Shown here in pieces: positions 17,127 through 24,759 of a stretch of DNA of 33,855 bases (position 1 is the first letter of the stretch; every line of letters starts with the position of its first letter). The notes under the pieces are model-generated. The model worked only from the letters and a program-made list of their open reading frames with translations, was not told the origin of the DNA and ran no database searches. A program made the position numbers and the translations under genes. The DNA lies in the NCBI RefSeq assembly GCF_019038415.1, contig NZ_JAFKRG010000001.1:1-33855 (forward strand), read 5' to 3'. Origin of the DNA: Synechococcus sp. CCY 9618 (GTDB lineage: Bacteria > Cyanobacteriota > Cyanobacteriia > PCC-6307 > Cyanobiaceae).

Positions 17127-18124
17127 GGGCCGACGGGCTCGAGCTGCCACTGGCTGAGCCAGCGGCGCATCCAGGTGCCGGGGTGGGGATTCTCCAGGCG
17201 GCGCCGGCTGTGGAGCCAGAGGCAGTTGAGCAGGTAGGTGGTGCGGTTGCAGGCCGCCAGGCGCGGGTCGCTGGCGATGGTGGCGCTGGCGCTGGGATTG
17301 GCCTGCTGCTGGAGGCTCTGGAGGGCTTCCAGGGTGATCCATTCGACGGCGTCGCAGGCCCGCAGGCGCTCGGTGTAGTCGAGGTCCTCGCAGTAGGCCG
17401 GGTGGAAGTTGGCGTCGAACAGGCCCACCCGGTTCCAGGCTGCGGGGGTGATGGCGAAGGCGGAGAACTCCTGGGGCGCGGGCTGCAGCGGCAGGAACTG
17501 GGGCCGGGCGGGGTCGACGGTGGCGATCACGCGGGCCAGCACCCCTGGGGCGAAGACCACATCGTTGTTGACCAGAAGGGCGAAGGGCGCCTCGGGGAAG
17601 GCGGTGAGAATGGCGTTCCAGCTGGCCGCGACGCCCTGGTTGGCGAAGGGGCGGGCCACCCGCACCCGGCCGATGCCGGCGGGGGGCTCGTGCTCGAGCT
17701 GGACCAGCAGATGGGAGAGCGCACCGGCGTCGGCCAGGCCGCTGTCGATGCTGTTGTCGACGATCGCCAACGTCTCGACGGGCTGGTCAAGGCTGTCGAG
17801 CAGCCTGACCAGCAGATCGGGCCGATTGAGGATTGGAATCCCCAGCAGGGGGATGCCGGTGGGGCTGGAGGTGTGGGGAAGGATGGCGTCCAGCCGGTCC
17901 CAGAAATCGTCCACGGGGGTGGGATCGCCACTGAGGGCGGCGTACTGGGCCAGACAGCCCCAGAGGTCGGGATTGGTGAGTTGCCGGCGACTGGGGGCCA
18001 CAGGCAGGGTGGCGAAGTAGGCCCTCACCCATAGAAAAAGAAGGGACCTGGCCGCAGTCAGGTCCCTCGTCTCGATACAGGTGATGTAGTTGCGGGCGAA
18101 GCGGTGCTGATCCAATGCGACCAC
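17123..18124 (-). CDS. GT2-like glycosyltransferase
   Basis: 333 residues if GTG 18124 is used. The GT-A nucleotide-binding core starts near residue 90 (GIPLLGIPILNRPDLLVRLL), with VDNSIDSG, ANQGVAASWNAI, the metal-binding NNDVVFAPGVLARV and YCEDLDYTERLRA in the acceptor region. This is the GT2 (RfbF/rhamnosyltransferase-like) pattern. Sugar and acceptor are unknown. The start is in doubt: a terminator-like hairpin with T tract lies inside codons 19-31, in a stretch using rare CTT, TTT and CTA codons. GTG 18028 just after it is an alternative that removes 32 residues and leaves the catalytic domain intact. It follows the RTX-like gene by 17 bases. Confidence 0.82.
   Translation of the reverse strand: MVALDQHRFARNYITCIETRDLTAARSLLFLWVRAYFATLPVAPSRRQLTNPDLWGCLAQYAALSGDPTPVDDFWDRLDAILPHTSSPTGIPLLGIPILNRPDLLVRLLDSLDQPVETLAIVDNSIDSGLADAGALSHLLVQLEHEPPAGIGRVRVARPFANQGVAASWNAILTAFPEAPFALLVNNDVVFAPGVLARVIATVDPARPQFLPLQPAPQEFSAFAITPAAWNRVGLFDANFHPAYCEDLDYTERLRACDAVEWITLEALQSLQQQANPSASATIASDPRLAACNRTTYLLNCLWLHSRRRLENPHPGTWMRRWLSQWQLEPVGP
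18032..18067 (-). terminator. Rho-independent terminator-like hairpin with T tract
   Basis: On the minus strand AGGGACCTG (18067-18059) pairs perfectly over 9 bp with CAGGTCCCT (18050-18042) across an 8-base loop, and is followed by TCTTTTTCT (18041-18033 region). It lies 75 bases past the stop of the RTX-like gene, a normal place for its terminator, yet within the longest frame of the GT2 gene. This is the best terminator in the window by sequence. Confidence 0.7.
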
Positions 18125-18141
18125 GGCTGGCAGCAGGGAGA

Positions 18142-18906
18142 TCAGCCGAAGGTGACGGAGTCGTTGGTGCTGGAGATGAACGCGCTGTTGTCGGCGTTGT
18201 AGACGTACTCCTCTCCACCGATGACCAGCCGATCCCCGTTGCCGGCCCCTGTGATGACGACACCCTTGCCAAGATCGGTCTTTGCACTGATGAAGACCGT
18301 GTCGATGTCGGAGTCCCCTCCCAGATCGATCCTGGTTTTTTGGACCTTGTCGTAGAAACTGATCTCGTCAGCCCCCTGACCAGCGGCGATGTTGACGTTC
18401 TTGACGGCTCCGCCGAAGAGCAGGGTGTCGTCTCCTCCGCCCGTGGCGAAGGTGGTGGAAGTGGTATTGCCGAGGATGATGACCTCGTCGGCACCACTGC
18501 CCGAGGTGAGGAACGAATCCTTGACCGGTCCGGAAATGACCTTGTTGTCGCCTTCCCCGAGGGAAACGAATCCATCCACCACATTCGTGGACAGCAGCTG
18601 GTCGTTGCCTTCCTTGAGATCCAGGGTCAGATCAGTGGACTTCCCGAAGAGGTTGACGGCATTGGCGTCACTGTTGCCGACGTAGGAGACGTCATTGGTC
18701 TTGCCGCTGATCGTCGTCTTGGTATCGCCGGAAGTGGGGCCCTTGATGTCCAGATTGTTGATGCTGCCCTTCGGCCCGGGGATGATCCCGCTCTGGATGA
18801 AGGTGCCGTTATTGGTTGTGAATACCTTGGCGCCTTTACCAGCGTCCTGGAAGACCGTCTCACCAACTTCTGGGACAAATATCGAAAGGGTCGCTGATGG
18901 AGCCAT
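18142..18906 (-). CDS. RTX-like calcium-binding repeat protein, probable type I secretion substrate
   Basis: 254 residues, acidic, rich in Gly, Asp, Asn, Thr and Ser, with no Cys and no signal peptide. From about residue 98 to 230 it contains seven GxGxD-like turns: EGNDQLL, GEGDNKVI, GSGADEVI, GGGDDTLLF, GQGADEISF, GGDSDIDTV and GAGNGDRLV, spaced 19-20 residues. This is one RTX-type turn alternating with a degenerate one, as in calcium-binding beta-rolls. The C-terminus ends in SVTFG, as T1SS substrates often end in small and hydrophobic residues. GC is clearly lower than neighbours. The window carries a full ABC/HlyD exporter pair 4-9 kb away. Calcium binding and export are inferred from the family. 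Confidence 0.75.
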   Translation of the reverse strand: MAPSATLSIFVPEVGETVFQDAGKGAKVFTTNNGTFIQSGIIPGPKGSINNLDIKGPTSGDTKTTISGKTNDVSYVGNSDANAVNLFGKSTDLTLDLKEGNDQLLSTNVVDGFVSLGEGDNKVISGPVKDSFLTSGSGADEVIILGNTTSTTFATGGGDDTLLFGGAVKNVNIAAGQGADEISFYDKVQKTRIDLGGDSDIDTVFISAKTDLGKGVVITGAGNGDRLVIGGEEYVYNADNSAFISSTNDSVTFG

Positions 18907-19204
18907 GGGAAGGCCTTAGGTGAGCTGATGTGTGCGCAGAGTAGTTCGGCGACTTGGCTGCATCTTGTCGCCTACGCATCATTTTCCTGCGATATCCTTC
19001 AAGAATCAGCATTCATTCATTTTGTGATTGCCAATTCACAGACTTGTTGGGCCAGGCTTAATGATCGACGCTGTCTGGGCTCAAAGGGGGCCGACTTTCT
19101 CCTGGTTCAAAAGGGATTCGTTAAGGCTTGAGGGACTTTCACGGCAACTCTTAAGGCGTCGGTGCCCTCCCGGGCCGCTGCTTGGCTGTGGTGCTCCGTT
19201 CAGG
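18907..19204. promoter_or_regulatory. Lower-GC divergent intergenic region upstream of the RTX-like gene
   Basis: This 298-base gap separates the divergent starts of the RTX-like gene and the TPR glycosyltransferase-like gene and should contain both promoters. It is markedly more AT-rich than the surroundings. TTAAGGC occurs twice, at 19121-19127 and 19151-19157, exactly 30 bases apart (about three helical turns), a possible binding-site pair. I found no convincing -10/-35 pair. A 67-codon open frame at 18928-19131 looks accidental. Confidence 0.45.
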
Positions 19205-20521
19205 ATGGGTTCCATGCCCGAGCTTCCCGCCGACCCGGAACTCCGCCTGCTGCTGGCGGAAGCCCGAGGGGCGGAGCACTCAAACGAGTGGCGTGAGGCC
19301 GCCTGCGTCTATCTGGACGCTGTTGAGACCCACCCTGAGAGTGCCGAGCTGGCTCTGCGCGCTGCCAACGCCCTCTGGCTTTCGGACCAGCCGGAGGAGG
19401 CCCTGGTGCTCTACCAGCGCGCCTCCTTCCTGGCATCGGAAAGCCCGGCCCCTCTGATGGGGGTGGGCAACTGTCTGCGGGATCTCAATCGCTTCGAGGC
19501 GGCAGACCGGGCTTTCCGGGCCAGCCGCACCCTTTTGGATTCCCCCGAGGTGGCCTGCAACCACGCCTCTCTGCTGATCGGCCTGGAGGCCTACGACGAG
19601 GCCTTCGCCCTCGCTGAACGTCGTTTCGAGCTTCCCGGCGCGGGGCCGTCTCCCAATGGTGGGGTGGCAGCCGTCCTGGCCGGTGCAGCGCTGCTGCGCG
19701 TCCGGAGCGAGCAGGGACTGGGCGATGGGCTCCAGTACCTGCGCTGGATTCCCTCCCTTCAGCACCACGCGGCGAGCCGCGGACAGTCGGTGGTGCTGGA
19801 GGTGGAGCAGACCCTGGTGGCCCTGCTGCAGGAGGGACTGGCCTGGCTCCCCACCCCCCCTGCCGTCCGCACCAGGCCTGAGGGGAGCACCGGGGACGGT
19901 GTGGTGAGTCTCCTGTCGCTGCCGGCGGTCCTGGGTGGTGCCCCCTGCCCCCAGCCCCCCGGTCCGGATGGTCGCGGCACCTATCTGCGCGGGCTGGGGG
20001 GGGCGGCGGCGGATCCGGGGGATGGGGACGGTCGGCGCCCACGGATCGGCCTCACCTGGGCCAGTGGCCGCAAGCTCTCCACTGGCTTCACCCTGCGGGA
20101 GTACCGCAAGCGCAGCCTCCCTGCTCCGGCGCTGCAGCGTCTGGTGGAGGGCGTGGTGGCTCTCGGCGCCGAGCCCGTGCTGCTCCAGCAGGGCGAGGAC
20201 CGGGAGATGGCGCTGCCGTTGAAGCCGCTTGTGGCCGATGAGATCGAGCCGCACGGAGATCTGCTGGCCACCGCACGGGTGCTCGCCACAACCGATCTGC
20301 TGATCACGGTGGACACGGCCATGGCCCATCTGGCCGGCGCCATGGGCCATCCCGCCTGGGTGCTGCTTCCCTTCAGCGCCGATCCCCGCTGGCTGCGGGA
20401 GCGGGACGACAGCCCCTGGTACCCCAGTCTGCGGCTGTTTCGCCAGCGCCCTGAGCGGGACTGGTCTCCCGTGGTGGAAGCCGTGCTGCTGGCCCTGACG
20501 CAGCGGTTCCGTCGCCGCTGA
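19205..20521 (+). CDS. TPR protein with GT9-like C-terminal domain
   Basis: 438 residues. The N-terminal third (about 15-135) has TPR-type helix pairs: EWREAACVYLDAVETHPESA, ALRAANALWLSDQPEEALVL, ALVLYQRASFLASESPAPLM and RFEAADRAFRASRTLLDSPE. The C-terminal half resembles GT9/heptosyltransferases: RPRIGLTWASG near residue 280, GDLLATARVLATTDLLITVD, then TAMAHLAGAMGHPAWVLLPF and SADPRWLRERDDSPWYPS. This fusion is often annotated as a TPR or glycosyltransferase protein, and may glycosylate a protein held by the repeats. ATG 19205 and ATG 19214 are both possible. The linker around residues 215-270 is Gly/Pro-rich. It diverges from the RTX-like gene. Confidence 0.82.
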   Translation: MGSMPELPADPELRLLLAEARGAEHSNEWREAACVYLDAVETHPESAELALRAANALWLSDQPEEALVLYQRASFLASESPAPLMGVGNCLRDLNRFEAADRAFRASRTLLDSPEVACNHASLLIGLEAYDEAFALAERRFELPGAGPSPNGGVAAVLAGAALLRVRSEQGLGDGLQYLRWIPSLQHHAASRGQSVVLEVEQTLVALLQEGLAWLPTPPAVRTRPEGSTGDGVVSLLSLPAVLGGAPCPQPPGPDGRGTYLRGLGGAAADPGDGDGRRPRIGLTWASGRKLSTGFTLREYRKRSLPAPALQRLVEGVVALGAEPVLLQQGEDREMALPLKPLVADEIEPHGDLLATARVLATTDLLITVDTAMAHLAGAMGHPAWVLLPFSADPRWLRERDDSPWYPSLRLFRQRPERDWSPVVEAVLLALTQRFRRR

Positions 20522-20543
20522 GCGCTGCACCGCCAGTCAGCGC
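20522..20543. terminator. Possible bidirectional terminator hairpin
   Basis: GCGCTG (20522-20527) and CAGCGC (20538-20543) form a 6-bp stem with a 10-base loop between convergent glycosyltransferase genes; the GT4 stop codon overlaps it. No T tract, so the call is weak. Confidence 0.3.
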
Positions 20544-21760
20544 AGCACCCGCAGGCTGCGAATCAGACCTTCATAGGTCCTGGCGGCGCGGTTGACCTCA
20601 TAGCGGGCGGCGATGGTGGCCCGACCCGCTTCGGCCATGGGGGCGAACGCCATCGGGTCGGCCAGCACGGCTGTGAGCCAGGCGGCCAGCCGATCGGGCT
20701 GGTTGAACGGCACGAGCAACCCGTTGTGGCCGTGCCGGATCACTTCGCTGACGGGAGGGTTGTCGGAGCCCACCACCAGGGCGCCGCAGGCCATCGCCTC
20801 CAGCAGGCTCCAGGACAGGGCGTAGGGATAGGTGAGGTACACGTGGGCGGCGCTGATCCGGAAGAGGCTCAGCAGGTCCCGGTGGGTCAGGGGCGGCAGG
20901 AAATGGAGGCGCTCCAGGGGCAGGCGATGGCCCAGCAGGGCCAGCAGTTCTCCCCGATGGCCGTCACGGTGGGCCGATGGAGCGCCATAGCCCGTGCCGT
21001 TGCCGCCGACGATCACCACCCTGGCGTCCGGTCGGGCGGTCAGCACCTCCGGCAGGGAGCGAAGCAGGGTGCGGAAGCCTCGCAGGGGTTCGAGGTTGCG
21101 GCTGGCGAAGGTGATCACCGGATCGCCTTTTCGGAGGGTGGGCCCCGATGGCAGCTGGAACGCCTGACCAGCGGAGCCCGGTGTCGGGAGCGGCGGCAGG
21201 GCGATGCCCTCATGGAGAACGTGAAAGCGTCCGCGCAGATGGGCCGGGAAGGTGTCGCGCTGGAAGAGGGTGGGCACCACGCAGGCATCGGCTTCGGCGA
21301 TCGCCGCCAGCCCCATCAGATTGCGTCGTCGCCACTGGGCTCGCAGCGCCGGGGGAGGGGCCCCCAGATCGGCGTCGAAGCCGTAGCCCAGCAGCCGGGG
21401 AGCGGCATGGAGCTCGGGGTAGGCGATCAGGACCGCTTCGGGCCAGACATCCGCCAGATGCAGGGCTTCTCCCCAGCCGCTGTGGGCGAGCACGGCATCG
21501 GGGACATAGCCCTGCTGCCGCAGCTGCAGGCACCGTTCCAGCACCTGCTGGGCGCGCCGCAGGCTGGTTTCCAGCACCGGATCGAGCAGGTCGTCGGCCA
21601 GCTTCGGGGGGCTCCAGTCGTAGTGCAGCCGGGGGCTGCCGGCGGCGGTGGCCCGGGGGGAGGCTCCGAGGCCAAGGACGCGATGGCCGAGGCGTTCGAG
21701 GGCGGGAGTCAGATCACGAAACTGGCCAGGGTGATTCTGATGGATCAGCAACAGTTCCAT
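20537..21760 (-). CDS. Glycosyltransferase family 4
   Basis: 407 residues. The start MELLLIHQNHPGQFRDLTPA is typical of GT4 enzymes that begin with an acceptor-side Rossmann fold. The donor half has FASRNLEPLRGFRTLLRSLP, RVVIVGGNGTGYG, and the E-x7-E element in SWSLLEAMACGALVVGSDNP followed by PVSEVIRHGHNGLLVPF. It is cytoplasmic with no membrane spans. Likely transfers a hexose from a nucleotide sugar to a surface glycan or glycoprotein; donor unknown. It diverges from the duplicated-domain gene across 46 bases and converges on the TPR gene. Confidence 0.9.
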   Translation of the reverse strand: MELLLIHQNHPGQFRDLTPALERLGHRVLGLGASPRATAAGSPRLHYDWSPPKLADDLLDPVLETSLRRAQQVLERCLQLRQQGYVPDAVLAHSGWGEALHLADVWPEAVLIAYPELHAAPRLLGYGFDADLGAPPPALRAQWRRRNLMGLAAIAEADACVVPTLFQRDTFPAHLRGRFHVLHEGIALPPLPTPGSAGQAFQLPSGPTLRKGDPVITFASRNLEPLRGFRTLLRSLPEVLTARPDARVVIVGGNGTGYGAPSAHRDGHRGELLALLGHRLPLERLHFLPPLTHRDLLSLFRISAAHVYLTYPYALSWSLLEAMACGALVVGSDNPPVSEVIRHGHNGLLVPFNQPDRLAAWLTAVLADPMAFAPMAEAGRATIAARYEVNRAARTYEGLIRSLRVLR

Positions 21761-21773
21761 CCGGCAACGCTAT

Positions 21774-21779
21774 TACAAT
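21774..21779 (+). promoter_or_regulatory. Candidate -10 box for the duplicated-domain gene
   Basis: TACAAT (five of six to TATAAT) lies 27 bases before ATG 21807. Read on the other strand the same bases contain TGTAAT (also five of six), which could serve the divergent GT4 gene. No good -35 was seen for either direction. Confidence 0.35.
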
Positions 21780-21806
21780 CAGCTTCGATGTCAGTTTCCC
21801 TGCGCT

Positions 21807-22937
21807 ATGTCGCTCATGAGTCGCTTGTTTGGGCGCCGCGATACGGTGAGCTGGAGTGAAAGAAAAGGGGAGAATGATGGTATCGGCCTTGAAACCCTGG
21901 TGAGTGATCCTGGTCAGCCGACGATCGACCTGTCGCATCGGCCCCGGATCACCCCCTGGTCAGCGGCGCGGCTGAGCACGATCTTTCGCGACTACGCCGC
22001 TGATCCTTCCGCCGCACGGCTGGCGGAAGCGCGTCTCGCCCGCCAGTGCCTGTCACAGTTCTGGTTGAACGCACCGATCGATTCCCTGGAGTTTCTTTAT
22101 GCATCAGAGATCGGTCAGTGCTACCGGACTCTGATCACCACAGATCTGTCTGCCCAGTCTCTTCTGCGTGATGAGGAGACATGGAAGGACCTGCTCTGCC
22201 AGCGACTTTTCTCTGGTCTGGAGCGCCCGGAGACGGCTAATCTCCTGTTGGCGGTGATGCCCTATTTCCGCCGGGGCAAGATGAAGGTGCGCCACTGCGA
22301 CAAGAACGTTCCGAGTTGGCTCCTGGAGGACTACGCGAGTCTGTTTGAGCCTGAACTGCTGCCGCGGTTGCGTCAGCCCAGCATCACGGTGCGGAAGGCC
22401 TTGGCACCTGTGGGTCACCGGGCCGAACGGATCGTGGATCCGGCCGCCGGTCCGGCCCTCGAGGCGGCGTTGCCGGGGCTTCCGCGTCTGGCCTCCCACA
22501 CCGGTGAGCAGGCCCTGCAACTCACGGCTAGCGAGGAGTTCCTCACTCGCCTGAGCGGCCTGGTGAACCTCTTTGAGATCGATCCCACCGATGCGGACAT
22601 TCTCCAGGAGCTGGCGAGCTTCCGCCGTCAGATCGGTCAGATCTGGCTGGACACCCCTGATGAACAGGTCAAGGTCCTGTTTGATGCACCCTTCGGGGAG
22701 GCCTACCGCAAGTTGTTGCGCAGCGGCTATGTGGCCGTGCCGCTGGCGGACCAGGACCGCCAGCTGCGGCTGGATCTGGCCCGCTACGTCCGCAACATGA
22801 CCCGACCCAAGGCGCTCCAGGTGGTTCTGGCAGTGCTGCCCTTCTTCCCCCCGGGAAAGATCGAATTCGCCGGCGGCGAACAGTTCATGCCCCAGTGGCT
22901 GCTGGGGACCCTGCCGACGCTGTATGTGAAGGCCTGA
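21807..22937 (+). CDS. Unknown protein with two copies of a ~125-residue domain
   Basis: 376 residues, mostly alpha-helical, no signal peptide or membrane span. Residues about 55-180 and 247-374 align along their whole length: RLSTIFRDYAADPS with RLSGLVNLFEIDPT, then FWLNAPIDSLEFLYASEIGQ with IWLDTPDEQVKVLFDAPFGE, CYRTLI with AYRKLL, LLLAVMPYFRRGKMK with VVLAVLPFFPPGKIE, and VPSWLLEDYASLF with MPQWLLGTLPTLY. The offset is about 193 residues. I do not recognise the family. It lies among glycosyltransferases and next to a type I secretion operon, so a role in assembling, regulating or exporting the surface product is possible. ATG 21807 is the first start; ATG 21816 is an alternative. Confidence 0.78.
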   Translation: MSLMSRLFGRRDTVSWSERKGENDGIGLETLVSDPGQPTIDLSHRPRITPWSAARLSTIFRDYAADPSAARLAEARLARQCLSQFWLNAPIDSLEFLYASEIGQCYRTLITTDLSAQSLLRDEETWKDLLCQRLFSGLERPETANLLLAVMPYFRRGKMKVRHCDKNVPSWLLEDYASLFEPELLPRLRQPSITVRKALAPVGHRAERIVDPAAGPALEAALPGLPRLASHTGEQALQLTASEEFLTRLSGLVNLFEIDPTDADILQELASFRRQIGQIWLDTPDEQVKVLFDAPFGEAYRKLLRSGYVAVPLADQDRQLRLDLARYVRNMTRPKALQVVLAVLPFFPPGKIEFAGGEQFMPQWLLGTLPTLYVKA

Positions 22938-22947
22938 GCGCTCGGGC

Positions 22948-22968
22948 CCCGGCCTGTCTGCGGCCGGG
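22948..22968. terminator. Possible bidirectional terminator hairpin
   Basis: CCCGGCC (22948-22954) and GGCCGGG (22962-22968) form a 7-bp GC stem around a 7-base loop in the 35-base gap between convergent genes. No T tract is present on either strand. Confidence 0.4.
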
Positions 22969-22972
22969 TCAC

Positions 22973-23239
22973 TCATTCGTGGAACTCCTTCCACAGCAGC
23001 CAGTAGGTGAGGTAGCCGAGCAGGGGCAGCAGCACCATGGGGGCCAGGGCGAGCAGGCCCACCACGGGCGGCAGTTGGCTCAGCAGCCAGAGCAGCCCCA
23101 GTCCATAGGTCGCAAAGGCCAGGCCGATGCCCACCGGGCGCCGCAGCAGGCGCTCCCTGCAGCGCAGGCGCCAGGCCTTGAAGCGCCGCCGGCGCCGTTC
23201 CTGCGCCGGCACGAAGCGCCACCAGTCACCCCGGGGCAT
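22973..23239 (-). CDS. Small two-span membrane protein at the end of the secretion operon
   Basis: 88 residues: a strongly basic N-terminal part (PAQERRRRRFKAWRLRCRER, about residues 11-30), then two hydrophobic helices (GLAFATYGLGLLWLL and VVGLLALAPMVLLPLLGYLT) and a short acidic end WKEFHE. It begins five bases after the HlyD stop, so it is surely co-transcribed with the exporter. No family recognised. The helical hairpin with a basic cytoplasmic face would fit an accessory subunit of the ABC/HlyD complex; this is inferred from position alone. Confidence 0.72.
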   Translation of the reverse strand: MPRGDWWRFVPAQERRRRRFKAWRLRCRERLLRRPVGIGLAFATYGLGLLWLLSQLPPVVGLLALAPMVLLPLLGYLTYWLLWKEFHE

Positions 23240-23244
23240 GGCGC

Positions 23245-24759
23245 TCAGTGGGCCCGCAGGCGCTGGAGATTGCGCCGCTGGTCCTCGAACAGGCCGGTGA
23301 GCAGGCTGATCACACGCCGCTCGCGCAGCTTGATGTCAGCGGTGAGGGCCATGCCGGCCTGGAGGGGCACCGTGCTGGCGTTGGGCAGGGGGATGTTCTG
23401 GCGATCGAGCTGCAGGATCACCGGGAAGTGGAGGCCTTCGGCCTGGGTGCCGAGGACCTTCGTCTGCTCCTCTGGGGTGAGGGCATCGGAGCCGATGCGC
23501 TCCACCCGGGCCGGTACGTAGCCGAAGTCGTTGGCGGGGAAGGTCTCGATGGAGATGTCGGCGGTCTGGCCCACCTGCACGAAGCCGATGGCCTTGTTGG
23601 GCAGGTAGACCTTGGCCCGCAGGGAGTCCTGGGGCACCACCTTGAGCAGGGGGTTGGCTTCGTTGGCGCCCACCACGCTGCCGGCGCCGGGCACGATGTC
23701 GAACACCACGCCGTCGCTGGGGGCGGTGAGCACGCCGTACTGGATCTGCTGGCGGGCCTGGCGGATCTGGGCGTCGAGGTCGCTGATCTGGCGCAGGTTG
23801 GCCTCGATGGTGCTGCGCAGTTCCACATCGGTGCCGGAGCCGGTGTTGACCAGCTGGGAGCGGAGCCGGGCGATCTCGCGCTCCTCCTCGGCCACGCTGG
23901 TGCGCAGGTCCTGCATCTTGTTGCGGGCCTCGAGCAGCTGCACCTCGCTGACGGCGCCGTCGCGGACCAGGGACTGGTAGCGGCCTTCGATGTCGGTGTA
24001 GATGCGCAGGGATTCGCGGTAGCCGGCCAGGCGGGTGGTGCTCTTGGCCAGTTCCTCGCGGGCCGCATCGAGGCGGCTGTTGAGCTCCCGGGCGCGGTCG
24101 CGCAGCTGGCTGAGCTGGTTGGCTGTGAGGCCGGCGGTGGCGGCCTCCTCGCCGAGGGTGGCGCGGGCGACCCGGTTCTCGTTGAGCAGGCGCTCGCGGA
24201 TGCTCTCGGCGGCGGCCAGCTTGCTGCGGGGCTCGCGCAGGTCGAAGCGGATCAGGGGCTGGCCTTTCCTGACCTCCTGGCCCTCCTTCACCAGCACCTC
24301 TTCCACCACGCCGGGCACCGGGGAATCCACGTCCTTGACGGTGCTCGAGGGCTCAAGCTTGCCGGGCACGGGGATGGTTTCGGCGATGGGCGCGGTGACG
24401 CTCCAGAGGCCGAGGGCCGCCACGCCACCCACCCCGGCCCAGAGCAGCAGGCTGGAACTGCGGCGGCTCTTGCGAAGCACCACCGTTTCGCTGAACGACC
24501 AGTCGCGTGCTCGGTCGGAACCGTTGCCTGCCAGGTCGCCTCCGAAGGGATGGTCGCCGGCCGCGGCAGAACCGGGGTCGGCTGAGGGCGTCGGCGACGG
24601 GGTGGCCGGGGGACCGGATGCCCGGCCCACCAGATCGACGCGGACGGCGGCCACGCCGTGACGGCGGTGGGCCCGGGGCGAGCGCAGCCAGCCGACGCCG
24701 TCCTCCAGGAAGGCCACGAGCCGGGAGGCTGGATCGGAGGAGCGGGGCGGGGAGGCCAT
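23245..24759 (-). CDS. HlyD-type membrane-fusion (periplasmic adaptor) protein
   Basis: 504 residues. An unusually long cytoplasmic N-terminus of about 100 residues, Pro/Ala-rich in the middle, precedes one membrane helix (SLLLWAGVGGVAALGLWSVT). Then come VPGKLEPSSTVKDVDSPVPG, the start of the biotinyl-lipoyl-like domain, VVEEVLVKEGQEVRKGQPLI, a long coiled-coil hairpin (about 170-345) and the returning lipoyl half GVLTAPSDGVVFDIVPGAGS, ending in a beta-barrel domain. This is the adaptor linking the ABC exporter to an outer-membrane TolC-like channel. Its ATG shares one base with the stop of the ABC gene. No TolC gene is in the window. Confidence 0.93.
   Translation of the reverse strand: MASPPRSSDPASRLVAFLEDGVGWLRSPRAHRRHGVAAVRVDLVGRASGPPATPSPTPSADPGSAAAGDHPFGGDLAGNGSDRARDWSFSETVVLRKSRRSSSLLLWAGVGGVAALGLWSVTAPIAETIPVPGKLEPSSTVKDVDSPVPGVVEEVLVKEGQEVRKGQPLIRFDLREPRSKLAAAESIRERLLNENRVARATLGEEAATAGLTANQLSQLRDRARELNSRLDAAREELAKSTTRLAGYRESLRIYTDIEGRYQSLVRDGAVSEVQLLEARNKMQDLRTSVAEEEREIARLRSQLVNTGSGTDVELRSTIEANLRQISDLDAQIRQARQQIQYGVLTAPSDGVVFDIVPGAGSVVGANEANPLLKVVPQDSLRAKVYLPNKAIGFVQVGQTADISIETFPANDFGYVPARVERIGSDALTPEEQTKVLGTQAEGLHFPVILQLDRQNIPLPNASTVPLQAGMALTADIKLRERRVISLLTGLFEDQRRNLQRLRAH

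Noticed and set aside
16087-17237. Long open frames opposite the glycosyltransferase genes, and similar ones opposite dxr, HlyD and the ABC gene
   Set aside because: High GC makes long antisense frames common; these show low-complexity Gly/Ala/Arg/Gln products, while the opposite strand has clear motifs.
18928-19131. 67-codon plus-strand open frame between the RTX-like and TPR genes
   Set aside because: No ribosome-binding site, no family resemblance, and it occupies the likely promoter region.
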